From: Hyphococcus sp.
GTDB lineage: Bacteria; Pseudomonadota; Alphaproteobacteria; Caulobacterales; Parvularculaceae
Length of the DNA stretch: 64,000 nt
Direction: 5' to 3'
Assembly (NCBI GenBank): GCA_021776415.1
Contig: JAJFFY010000055.1
Coordinates: 1-64,000 of the forward strand
Below the pieces are notes generated by a model that worked only from the letters and a program-made list of their open reading frames with translations, was not told the DNA's origin and searched no databases. Of the stretch, positions 43,577 through 51,383 are shown one piece after another; position 1 is the stretch's first letter; each line of letters starts with the position of its first letter. A program made the position numbers and the translations under genes.

Positions 43577-44980
43577 ATGAATTTGAAAACACATCATAAG
43601 ATATTGTTGTTGGGCGGAGGCGCGGTAGCGCTCGGCCTGGCATTTGCGGGCATGAAGCTGAACGCCATCGCCCACACCGGCGCCGCCTATAAAGCCAAGG
43701 TCGCCTGCTCGGAAATTTTTCTCGCCGGGCGGGCGCGCGAGGCTGTGCTAACATCCGAGTTTGAAAACATTGATCCATTTCTGGACCGCATGAGCGTTGC
43801 TGTGGATGACGTTAAACGTGAAACCATCGCCGCCGGTCCCTTGGGTCTTGGGCGCGCTAAAGCGATCTACCGCGATGGTTATGGGTGCACGCTTGAAAAC
43901 CAAAAACCGCTCGCCGCTTTGCCGGCCATCGCACCGGTCACAGCTGAGCCATGGATTGACGCGACGATAAATTCCGATCTCAAACTCGACCATGTCGATA
44001 CAAAAAAACTCAACGCCCTTATCGATGCCGCCTTTGCCGACAGCGCCGCCGGCAATCGCGCCTTGCTGGTCGTTGTTGACGGCAGGATTGTCGCTGAGGG
44101 CTATGGCGACGGAATTTCCAAAACCACGCGGCTTGCTTCCTGGTCGATGGCCAAAAGCGTCACCGCGACGGTGCTTGGCGCTGCGGTCTTGCAGGGCCTG
44201 GTTGATCTGGGCGACCCGGTCCCGGTTTCCGAATGGCGTGATGATGCTGCGCGATCAAAAATCACCTGGGGCGATCTTCTACATATGCAGAGCGGGCTGG
44301 CGTTTGACGAAAGTTACGGCGCCATGCTCTCCGATGTGAATTTGATGTTATTTCGCGAGGCCGACGCTGGCGGTTATGCCGCTGACATGCCGGCGATTTA
44401 TCCGCGGGGGGAGCATTGGGCCTATTCCAGCGGCACGGTCAACTTGCTTGCGCGCGCGTTGCGGCGCGTGTTGGAGGACGCCGGCGTCAGTTATCATGAG
44501 TTTGCCCACGATGCGATCTATGCACCGATCGGCGCGGCCAGCATCGTCATGGAACCTGACGCGGCGGGCACGTCGATTGGCTCATCATTTATATACGCAA
44601 CCGCACGCGACTGGGCCCGGCTCGGCGATTTATATCTTCGCGGTGGTGTCTGGGGAACCAAGCGCATCCTGCCCGAAGGCTGGCCCAACTATGTCGCCAC
44701 TCCGGCAGCGGCTTCGGACAATCAATACGGCGCTTATTTTTGGCTCAACCGCGAAGGCGGGCAAGATAAAACCACCCGCGCGCGGTTTATCCCCGGCCTG
44801 CCGGAAGGCGCCTATTTCATGTCCGGTCATGAAGGGCAGTTTGTGTTTATCATCCCTTCGAGGAACATGGTGATCGTCCGTACGGGCATCACCCGGGGAA
44901 GGCCCGCAGTGGCGGCGTCGGCGCCGCTGATCGCCGCGTTATACAACGCCGTTGATGAACCCGAAGCGGCGCCAGAATAA
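43577..44980 (+). CDS. Serine hydrolase, beta-lactamase (class C/EstB-like) family
   Basis: This 467-residue protein has an N-terminal membrane segment (about 9-28) and a penicillin-binding/beta-lactamase-related domain. It contains the SxxK motif in ASWSMAKSVT (nucleophile Ser and general-base Lys), the Tyr-containing YSSGTVN motif, and a C-terminal GHEGQ in place of KTG. The last feature is typical of esterase- and 6-aminohexanoate-dimer-hydrolase-like members. It is probably a periplasmic esterase, amidase or peptidase, not a resistance enzyme. It stands alone. Confidence 0.85.
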   Translation: MNLKTHHKILLLGGGAVALGLAFAGMKLNAIAHTGAAYKAKVACSEIFLAGRAREAVLTSEFENIDPFLDRMSVAVDDVKRETIAAGPLGLGRAKAIYRDGYGCTLENQKPLAALPAIAPVTAEPWIDATINSDLKLDHVDTKKLNALIDAAFADSAAGNRALLVVVDGRIVAEGYGDGISKTTRLASWSMAKSVTATVLGAAVLQGLVDLGDPVPVSEWRDDAARSKITWGDLLHMQSGLAFDESYGAMLSDVNLMLFREADAGGYAADMPAIYPRGEHWAYSSGTVNLLARALRRVLEDAGVSYHEFAHDAIYAPIGAASIVMEPDAAGTSIGSSFIYATARDWARLGDLYLRGGVWGTKRILPEGWPNYVATPAAASDNQYGAYFWLNREGGQDKTTRARFIPGLPEGAYFMSGHEGQFVFIIPSRNMVIVRTGITRGRPAVAASAPLIAALYNAVDEPEAAPE

Positions 44981-45030
44981 AATTTGCATGGCTGAGTGTC
45001 TGTCTCAAAAAAAGTATGCTTTATCAGTGT

Positions 45031-45114
45031 TGTCATCATCGGGCTTGTCCCGGTGATCCAGAAATTTTCCCACTATTTGCAGCCCTGGATTGCCGGAACA
45101 AGTCCGGCAATGAC
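45031..45114. repeat. Imperfect palindromic intergenic repeat
   Basis: The left arm runs GTCATCATCGGGCTTGTCCC and on to CAG. The right arm starts at 45084 with CTGGATTGCCGGAACAAGTC and ends CGGCAATGAC. The two arms are close reverse complements (roughly 24 of 30 positions). Similar elements are common in intergenic DNA of alphaproteobacteria. It lies between two convergent genes. Confidence 0.6.
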
Positions 45115-45200
45115 ACGGGGAGGGTTCACTGACGCTAACTGAGCGCAATGACTCAGTTCGTTTTTCAAACAGGCTCTGAGGCAGCCAAAACGCCCGCGCC

Positions 45201-46985
45201 TTAAGAATGCTCGCCGGAAGGTTTTTCCGGCCGCGCATAGGGTTGGTGCAGGAGTTCTTTGCCCGCCTCCATGCCATAATCGCGTTGCGCCAGCAGGCGT
45301 TCGCGGTCGATCGTTCGGAACTGTTCGACATAATCGTCAATCTCGTCCTGATCATGCCCCATGCGCGTCAGCGCCTCGCGCGCCATCAACACACTGGATT
45401 CAAGCGTCTCACGAATAATCACGTCCGGGCCCAGCTGCGCCAACTCGATTTCATGAGTGCGGTCATGGGCGCAGGCGATAATCGTCAGGTTCGGAACCGC
45501 GGCGCGCAACGCCTCCACCGCATGATTGACGGCTTGCGTATCATCCATGCAAAGCAGCACCGCGCTCGCATCCATGGCGCCCGCCGTCATCAACACATCG
45601 AGCCTTGAGGCGTCGCCAAAATAAACCTTGAAGCCGAAACGCTGCGCATTGCGAATATGCGCCGGGGCGCGATCAATCGCGGTGACGCTGACGCCTGAAT
45701 TGCGCAGCACCTGCGAGACAATTTGTCCGACACGGCCAAAGCCCGCAATGATAACATGGTCGTGGCCGCCACGCGGGCCCTCCAGATCTTCACCGCTGTC
45801 GGCGCCAGATTTGGCGATGCGATGGACCGCCATCACCAATAGCGGCGTTGACGCCATGGAGATCGTCACGATCGCCGACAACAACGTCGCCGCGCCATTG
45901 GTGAACAGCAACGCATCGACGCCGAGACTGATGACGACAAATGCAAACTCGCCGCCTTGTGAAAGCACGGCGGCGGTCTTTAGTGCATTATTGTGCGTGG
46001 ATTTCGCCGCTCGCGTCAGGGCGTAGAGCAAGACCGCCTTGATCACCACCAGCCCCGCCGCGCCGCCGAGAACCATCCACCAGGATGCGGCAATGACGGC
46101 AAGATCGAGGCGCATGCCGATCGAAATGAAGAACAATCCGAGCAGCAATCCCCGGAACGGTTCGATGTCGGTTTCAATCTGATGGCGATAGGCGGATTCC
46201 GCAAGCAAGGCGCCGGCGAGAAAAGCCCCCAGCGCCATCGACAACCCGGCCCAGGAAACCGCAAGCGCGGTTAAAGCAACGACAAGCAGCGCCGTTGCGG
46301 CAAAGGCTTCGCGCGAGCCCGAACCGGCGACAATATGGAAGGCGCGATCAAGACCATATCTGCCGATGATGATCAGCGCGACCAAAACCCCAACCGGTTT
46401 AGCGACCGCCGCCCAACCCATGCCTTCGCCGGCGCCGGCGCCCGCAACAACGCTAAGGCTCGCGATAAACGGAATGGCGGCCAGAAGCGGGATGACGGCG
46501 AGGTCCTGAAACAGGAGAATGGAAAAAGATTGCTTGCCGTAACTGGTATTGAACTCGCCGCGGTCTTTTAGAAGTTGCAGCGCAAACGCAGTTGAGGAAA
46601 ACGCCAGCGACAGACCGGCAATCACCGCCGCCGGCGCGGGCATCACATCGGCGAGGATGAACAGGCCCGCAATTAACACGCCCGTGACGGCGACTTGCGC
46701 GGCGCCAAGGCCGAAAATCTGCTGGCGCATGGACCACAAACGCGACAGCGACAGCTCCAGACCAATGACGAATAAAAACAGCACCACGCCAAGTTCGGCA
46801 ATGTGGAAGACGCCTTCTTGCATGTGCAAAAGATTGAAACCGAACGGTCCGACCGCCACCCCGGCGGCGAGATAACCGAGGATTGAACCCAGCTTAAAGC
46901 GATTGAATATAGGAACCGCAATCACCGCAGCGCCAAGATAGGTCGCCGCCTGAATCAGAAAATCGCTTTCGCCGCCAGCGGCCAT
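45201..46985 (-). CDS. Monovalent cation:proton antiporter-2 (CPA2/KefC-like)
   Basis: This 594-residue protein has an N-terminal sodium/hydrogen-exchanger domain with about 12 membrane segments (FKLGSILGYLAAGVAVGP; LFQDLAVIPLLAAIPFIA; SWAGLSMALGAFLAGALLAES). A cytoplasmic RCK_N/TrkA-N nucleotide-binding domain follows (HVIIAGFGRVGQIVSQVLRN; YFGDASRLDVL). It resembles KefB/KefC and related potassium:proton antiporters. The final part (residues 540-594) is charged. Its gene follows argC by two bases on the same strand, so it may be read from the arginine operon, though a functional link is unlikely. Confidence 0.92.
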   Translation of the reverse strand: MAAGGESDFLIQAATYLGAAVIAVPIFNRFKLGSILGYLAAGVAVGPFGFNLLHMQEGVFHIAELGVVLFLFVIGLELSLSRLWSMRQQIFGLGAAQVAVTGVLIAGLFILADVMPAPAAVIAGLSLAFSSTAFALQLLKDRGEFNTSYGKQSFSILLFQDLAVIPLLAAIPFIASLSVVAGAGAGEGMGWAAVAKPVGVLVALIIIGRYGLDRAFHIVAGSGSREAFAATALLVVALTALAVSWAGLSMALGAFLAGALLAESAYRHQIETDIEPFRGLLLGLFFISIGMRLDLAVIAASWWMVLGGAAGLVVIKAVLLYALTRAAKSTHNNALKTAAVLSQGGEFAFVVISLGVDALLFTNGAATLLSAIVTISMASTPLLVMAVHRIAKSGADSGEDLEGPRGGHDHVIIAGFGRVGQIVSQVLRNSGVSVTAIDRAPAHIRNAQRFGFKVYFGDASRLDVLMTAGAMDASAVLLCMDDTQAVNHAVEALRAAVPNLTIIACAHDRTHEIELAQLGPDVIIRETLESSVLMAREALTRMGHDQDEIDDYVEQFRTIDRERLLAQRDYGMEAGKELLHQPYARPEKPSGEHS

Positions 46986-46987
46986 GT

Positions 46988-47938
46988 CTATTGCACGATC
47001 CCGGTTAACTCCTTGAGGCCCAGCGCCAGATTGACATTCTGGATTGCCTGCACCGCCGCGCCTTTGAGGAGATTGTCTTCTACTGCCACCACTACCGCAT
47101 TCTTGCCGTCTTCGCTGACATCAAAACCGCCGATCATAACGCCCATGCGACCGGCGCCGTCTTTTAGCTCCGGCGGCGCATTGCGAAGCGCGATCAACGG
47201 CTCGTTTGAATATTTTTGCTCGAAGATTTCTGCTAGCGCACCGACCGTCAGCGCCTCGCGCAGCGGGATATGCGCGGTGACGATCAGCCCGCGAAACGCC
47301 GGATGCACATGCGGCATGAACCGGATGGGAACGCCAAGATGGCGCGCCGCCTCGTGCTCATGCTTATGACCGGTGAGCGCATAAGGCATCAGATTGTCTT
47401 TAAGGCGTTCGGGGTCGTTGCGCGGCGACGGCTTTGTCCCGGCGCCGGAATAGCCCGAAACGCCAAACACCGCCGGAACGCCGCCAAGACGATCAACCAG
47501 CGGGGCTAGCGCGAGCTGCATCGCGGTTGCATAACAGCCGGGATTGGCGATGCGTTTTGCGCGCTCAATCTCTTTGCGGCCGAGTTCCGGCAGGCCATAG
47601 ACCCAAGCGTCATCGAAGCGATAATCCGCTGACAGATCGATAATGATCCGATGCGGCGCATCGCGCTCTAATGCATCGACGTAAGGCTTCGCCGCGCCGT
47701 CGGGGACCGCGAGAATGACGACATCAGCGCGCCGCCGCGCCGCCTCATCCGGCGAGAGCGCCTCAAAGATGCACTCATCCTGGTCTTCCGGCGCAATCTC
47801 CGCGACCGGGCGACCCGCCCATTCGCGGCTCACCGCATAGGCGAGCATCAGCTCCGGATGACCGCCAATCAGGCGGATCAACTCGCGGCCCGTGTGGCCG
47901 CGGGCGCCGATTAGCCCGACAAGGAATGGCTCGCTCAT
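46988..47938 (-). CDS. argC: N-acetyl-gamma-glutamyl-phosphate reductase
   Basis: This 316-residue NADPH-dependent enzyme makes N-acetylglutamate semialdehyde, step 3 of arginine synthesis. It has the N-terminal Rossmann motif GLIGARGHTGRELIRLI, the catalytic cysteine in ANPGCYATAM, and SGYSGAGTKPS near the active site. Its start overlaps the argBA stop by four bases (ATGA), coupling it to the kinase step. The length is typical of the type found with fused NAGS/K enzymes. Confidence 0.94.
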   Translation of the reverse strand: MSEPFLVGLIGARGHTGRELIRLIGGHPELMLAYAVSREWAGRPVAEIAPEDQDECIFEALSPDEAARRRADVVILAVPDGAAKPYVDALERDAPHRIIIDLSADYRFDDAWVYGLPELGRKEIERAKRIANPGCYATAMQLALAPLVDRLGGVPAVFGVSGYSGAGTKPSPRNDPERLKDNLMPYALTGHKHEHEAARHLGVPIRFMPHVHPAFRGLIVTAHIPLREALTVGALAEIFEQKYSNEPLIALRNAPPELKDGAGRMGVMIGGFDVSEDGKNAVVVAVEDNLLKGAAVQAIQNVNLALGLKELTGIVQ

Positions 47939-49260
47939 GGCGCTTCGCCTTCAAACGACGCCGGAAGCGCGCCGATGCGTTCAACGATAGGCGCAATCTG
48001 CGATAAATCCGAGGCGCCAATCCAGAAAACCGTCCATGGACCTTTTCTCACCGAACCGTCGGCGGCTTCATGATAGAAGGCGTTAAACCCGTTAGCGGTC
48101 TGCGAGCGCCAGTAGAAAACCGGGTTCTTCTCAGCTAACTGCCGCCAGACTGTGCGCGCGAGACCCTCGCCACGCGCATCGCCAAGCACGGCGAACTTAT
48201 CGAGGTAAATAATGTCGTCGAGCTTGGTCAAAATTGCTCCGGCGCGATAGCTCTCGGACATATGGACTTCGTGGATGTCGAGCCCCGCCCACCAGCCGTC
48301 TTTCAGCTTGGCGCCAAATGCATCTGCAACCAGCGTCTCGGTCTTGGCGCGATCGAGCGCGTCTTTGGAGGCGACCTCATTAATGCGCTCACCCATACGC
48401 ACCAGCGTGCCCGAGCCGCCATGGGTGAACAATTCGCGCACTAGACCCGACGGCGTGGTGATCGACACCGACGAGGAGAGCGGCGCGTCGTCCAACAGGC
48501 GCTTGATCTCCTCAACCTTTAACAACATGCCGTCCTTGACCCAGTCCTGCGCCACCAGCGCATCATAGTCCGAGGCCAAGTTGATCGAGTGAATGATCTC
48601 GCCCGCCTCATCGAGCAGACCGCCGACGCTGGACAGAAAAATGATTTTCATCGGCTGCAATGCATGCACCAGCGCGCGCGTCGCAGTGTCGCCATTGACG
48701 TTTAACAGCTGCCCGCCGGGCGCAATGCCGAGGCATGTGAGGATCGGGATCGCGCCCGACTGCGCCACTGAGCGAATAAGTTCGAGATGAACCTTGGTCG
48801 GTTTGCCGACAAATCCGAATTTGTCCTTATCAAGATAGTCCGCCTCAATCGCCCCGGCGGTGAGCGAATGCGCCTCAACGCCTTGCGCACGCACCGCCTC
48901 GACCAGGGCGATATTAACGGCGGTAAAAACATCGCGCGCCGCATCGAGCGCTTCGGCGGAGGTGACGCGCAAGCCATCGATCTTCGGGGTTTTGACGCCG
49001 CGCTCATTCAGCGCCTCATCAAGCTGCGGCCCACCACCATGCAACACAATCGGCGTCAACCCGACAGTGTGCAAAAAGGCCAGCGCAGCAGCGGTCTCCT
49101 CCAGCTGGTCGGCAAGGATCGCGCCGCCAATTTTGATGACTGCAAAGCGCGTCTGATCGACCTCAGCAAACCGGTTGAGGTAGGAACGAATTTCCTTGCC
49201 GTCGCTCATATTGGAGAGCAACTGGACAATGGTTTGGCGGATATTGCGGCTGGCGGTCAT
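47935..49260 (-). CDS. Bifunctional N-acetylglutamate kinase/N-acetyltransferase (NAGS-K fusion)
   Basis: This is a protein of about 441 residues. The N-terminal amino-acid-kinase domain (FAVIKIGGAIL; VLHGGGPQLDEAL; NVNGDTATRALVHAL) phosphorylates acetylglutamate. The C-terminal GNAT-like NAT domain (YLDKFAVLGDARGEGLARTVW; PVFYWRSQTANGFN; WTVFWIG) matches the domain that makes acetylglutamate in Maricaulis- and Xanthomonas-type NAGS/K proteins. One protein may thus cover arginine steps 1 and 2, with likely arginine feedback. The start was moved to MTASRNIRQTI at 49260; the ORF track start extends into the repeat region. It overlaps argC by four bases. Confidence 0.9.
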   Translation of the reverse strand: MTASRNIRQTIVQLLSNMSDGKEIRSYLNRFAEVDQTRFAVIKIGGAILADQLEETAAALAFLHTVGLTPIVLHGGGPQLDEALNERGVKTPKIDGLRVTSAEALDAARDVFTAVNIALVEAVRAQGVEAHSLTAGAIEADYLDKDKFGFVGKPTKVHLELIRSVAQSGAIPILTCLGIAPGGQLLNVNGDTATRALVHALQPMKIIFLSSVGGLLDEAGEIIHSINLASDYDALVAQDWVKDGMLLKVEEIKRLLDDAPLSSSVSITTPSGLVRELFTHGGSGTLVRMGERINEVASKDALDRAKTETLVADAFGAKLKDGWWAGLDIHEVHMSESYRAGAILTKLDDIIYLDKFAVLGDARGEGLARTVWRQLAEKNPVFYWRSQTANGFNAFYHEAADGSVRKGPWTVFWIGASDLSQIAPIVERIGALPASFEGEAP

Positions 49261-49269
49261 GGCGAATAC

Positions 49270-49446
49270 GTCATCCCGTGCGCGACGCAGCATGCAATGC
49301 TGCTTCGCAGACACGGGATTTCTATCAATGCTGGCGCCTTCCCGGCGACAGATCCCGGACCAGCACAGCAGCGCCCGACCGCGAAGGCGGTCGAATTAAA
49401 GTTTGCGTGCATTCGCACGCGGGTGCTGCGGCGCATCCGGGATGAC
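49270..49446. repeat. Composite palindromic element bounded by GTCATCCCG/CGGGATGAC
   Basis: A 9-base inverted terminal repeat (49270-49278 and 49438-49446) encloses about 160 bases. A smaller perfect hairpin lies inside (GCAGCAT, GCA, ATGCTGC at 49287-49303). It resembles the many non-coding intergenic repeats of alphaproteobacteria and lies directly upstream of argBA. Confidence 0.55.
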
Positions 49447-49518
49447 GGTGTTGTTACAAGCATCACCCCGTCAGCGCATGTTGATGCGCCGCAAGACCCC
49501 CATCGCCGCTTCGCGGCA

Positions 49519-49608
49519 CTTCCCCCGTAAACGGGGGAAGAACAACCCCACCGCAAGCACGACCTAATTCCTCCCCCGCTCGCGGGGGAGGTGTCCGCAA
49601 GGCAGACG
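49519..49608. repeat. Two GC-rich hairpins of a short intergenic repeat
   Basis: CTTCCCCCGT and ACGGGGGAAG (49519-49540) pair across AA. CCTCCCCCGC and GCGGGGGAGG (49570-49591) pair across TC, followed by GGTGTCCGCAAGGCAGACGG. Similar 'cctcccccgc...gcgggggagg' repeats are widespread in alphaproteobacterial intergenic DNA. They could terminate transcription entering from the DUF6438 gene. Confidence 0.55.
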
Positions 49609-49648
49609 GAGGGGGCAACAGCCTGGCTGGTGGAAAGATTAGTGAACA

Positions 49649-50188
49649 TTAGTTGGCTCTATCAATTAGCGCTGTATGAATTATCTTTTCCACCTCGAGT
49701 GTATTCCGAAGATCTTCAATAATACGCGCTAAGTTCTGCTCACCGGCGAAGCCCTTGCAACCCAGGTTATAAATTATGGTTCTCCGTTTATTATGCTCAA
49801 TTTTTTCAATAGTGATGGATGGGTGATCCGTCCAAACCTCAGAGCAAGAAGAGTTATCAACAACGCCATAATCAGCCCGCAATGCAAGAAAGTCTTGCTG
49901 ATTGAGCCGCTCGACGAGTTCTAAAAAGAGTTCATGCTCTTTCTGATATACAAAATCACCAATTAAGAGCGGTTCAACTGAACCAAATCCCGCGCCGTAC
50001 CCGCGCAACAACATCAATCCGTCTCTAAACACATACACGTCGAAAGCTGGACAACTGCCAAAGCAACCACTTTCCGCATAGTGGACAAAATCGCTCCCCA
50101 CAAACGGAAATTGCTGTTGTGATGACGAAGCACATCCTGCGGACATAACAGCCAGTAAGCCGAACAAGACTGGTTTCATTCCCATCAT
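49649..50188 (-). CDS. DUF6438-domain lipoprotein
   Basis: This 179-residue protein has a lipoprotein signal (MKPVLFGLLAVMSAGCASS, lipidated Cys in SAGC) and a domain matching DUF6438 (YAESGCFGSCPAFDVYVFRDG). Function is unknown. The region is noticeably more AT-rich than the flanking arginine genes, which hints at acquisition by transfer. The first ATG overlaps the AOTCase stop. Alternative ATGs at 50185 and 50179 give the same signal peptide. It splits the arginine genes, and a 330-base repeat block follows it. Confidence 0.75.
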   Translation of the reverse strand: MMGMKPVLFGLLAVMSAGCASSSQQQFPFVGSDFVHYAESGCFGSCPAFDVYVFRDGLMLLRGYGAGFGSVEPLLIGDFVYQKEHELFLELVERLNQQDFLALRADYGVVDNSSCSEVWTDHPSITIEKIEHNKRRTIIYNLGCKGFAGEQNLARIIEDLRNTLEVEKIIHTALIDRAN

Positions 50189-51210
50189 CCCACCAACGCC
50201 TTCATAATCGCCTTCTGCACATGCAGCCGGTTCTCCGCCTCATCATAGGCAATACAATTCGGCCCATCAAAAACCGCATCGGTCATTTTCACATTGCGGC
50301 GCATGGGCAGGCAGTGGGAGACTAGCGCGTTGTTGGTCATCGCCATTTTTTCTTCATTGACGATGAAATGTTTGAAGCGGTCGCGGATGCCTTTTTCTGG
50401 TTGCCAGTTTCCAAAAAACGGCAGCGCGCCCCAACTTTTGGCGTAGACGACATCAGCGCTGTCATAGGCCTCGGCAATGTCATGGGAAATCGTCAGCGCA
50501 TGGCCGTTGGCGCCGGCGTCTTTCGAGGCTTGGCTGATATAGCGCTCATCGAGAATATAATCTTCCATCGGACAAAGCAGCGTCGGTTTCATGCCGAACT
50601 TGGCGGCGATCATCAGCGCTGAATTGGCGACCGCGGTGTTGAGCGGTTTGGGGTGATAGGTCCAGGTGAGGACGAACTTCTTGCCCTCAAGATCGCCGAG
50701 CCGTTCCTGCAGCGCCATAATATGCGCCATCTCCTGACAGGGATGGGTGATGGTCTCCATATTGATGACCGGGACATCGGCATATTTTGCAAAGGCGGTG
50801 AGGATCTTGTCTTTGCGATCCTCCTGCCAGTCGGCAAATTTCGGAAAGGCGCGCACGCCAATCATGTCGCAATAGCGCGACAGGATTTTGGCCGCCTCTT
50901 TGACATGCTCTTCCGCCTCGCCGTCCATGACGACGCCGTCCTCAAATTCCAGCGGCCACATTCCGCCCGATGGCGACAACACCACCGCATGTCCGCCCAA
51001 CTGGCGGGCGCCGACATCAAACGAGGTCCGGGTCCGCAGTGAGTTGTTAAGAAATAACAACGCAATCGTTTTGCCGTTCAAAGCATCGTCCCACGTTGCG
51101 CCGGGCCCAGCCCCCTGGAGCGCTGATTTCATCGCCCTGGCATCGGTAATCATCGCCTGCAATTCAGGCCGCGACCAATCTGCAGTGTTTAAAAAATGTC
51201 TCATGACCAT
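50185..51210 (-). CDS. N-acetylornithine carbamoyltransferase
   Basis: This 341-residue transcarbamylase closely resembles the Xanthomonas AOTCase (ArgF'), not standard OTCase. Characteristic segments are NSLRTRTSFDVGARQLGGHA (carbamoyl-phosphate binding SxRTR), WPLEF, THPCQEMAH, LTWTYHPKPLNTAVANSAL, YAKSWGALPFFGNW and SHCLPMRRNVK. It carbamoylates N-acetylornithine to N-acetylcitrulline, later deacetylated to citrulline. An ATG two codons in (51204) is an alternative start. Its stop overlaps the DUF6438 gene. Confidence 0.88.
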   Translation of the reverse strand: MVMRHFLNTADWSRPELQAMITDARAMKSALQGAGPGATWDDALNGKTIALLFLNNSLRTRTSFDVGARQLGGHAVVLSPSGGMWPLEFEDGVVMDGEAEEHVKEAAKILSRYCDMIGVRAFPKFADWQEDRKDKILTAFAKYADVPVINMETITHPCQEMAHIMALQERLGDLEGKKFVLTWTYHPKPLNTAVANSALMIAAKFGMKPTLLCPMEDYILDERYISQASKDAGANGHALTISHDIAEAYDSADVVYAKSWGALPFFGNWQPEKGIRDRFKHFIVNEEKMAMTNNALVSHCLPMRRNVKMTDAVFDGPNCIAYDEAENRLHVQKAIMKALVG

Positions 51211-51332
51211 TGGTTAGACGGGCGAACCGGAAAATCCAAGAAAAAGAACACCCTGCGCCGCAGGGCGACACTGGAAAACTTAAGCCCCCGGCGTGTTGAT
51301 TCGCGGGTGACAGGGGGAGGCGAAGCAGAATA

Positions 51333-51349
51333 GTTTACAAATCGTAAAC
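51333..51349. promoter_or_regulatory. Palindrome GTTTAC-N5-GTAAAC
   Basis: A perfect 6-base inverted repeat with a 5-base spacer lies 35-50 bases upstream of the histidine kinase ORF. It is a possible operator; no factor is assigned. Confidence 0.3.
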
Positions 51350-51383
51350 AAGGGGCGCATGGCGTCGGCGCGGGCCGTTTGCT

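Noticed and set aside
43577-44980. Antibiotic-resistance beta-lactamase
   Set aside because: It has GHEGQ instead of KTG and a layout like esterase- or amidase-type serine hydrolases, so resistance cannot be claimed.
48787-49530. 247-residue plus-strand ORF opposite argBA
   Set aside because: It is antisense to a clear bifunctional kinase/acetyltransferase and has no domain of its own.
49519-49608. CRISPR-like repeats in the argBA upstream gap
   Set aside because: There are only two non-identical hairpins, with no regular spacer units and no cas genes.
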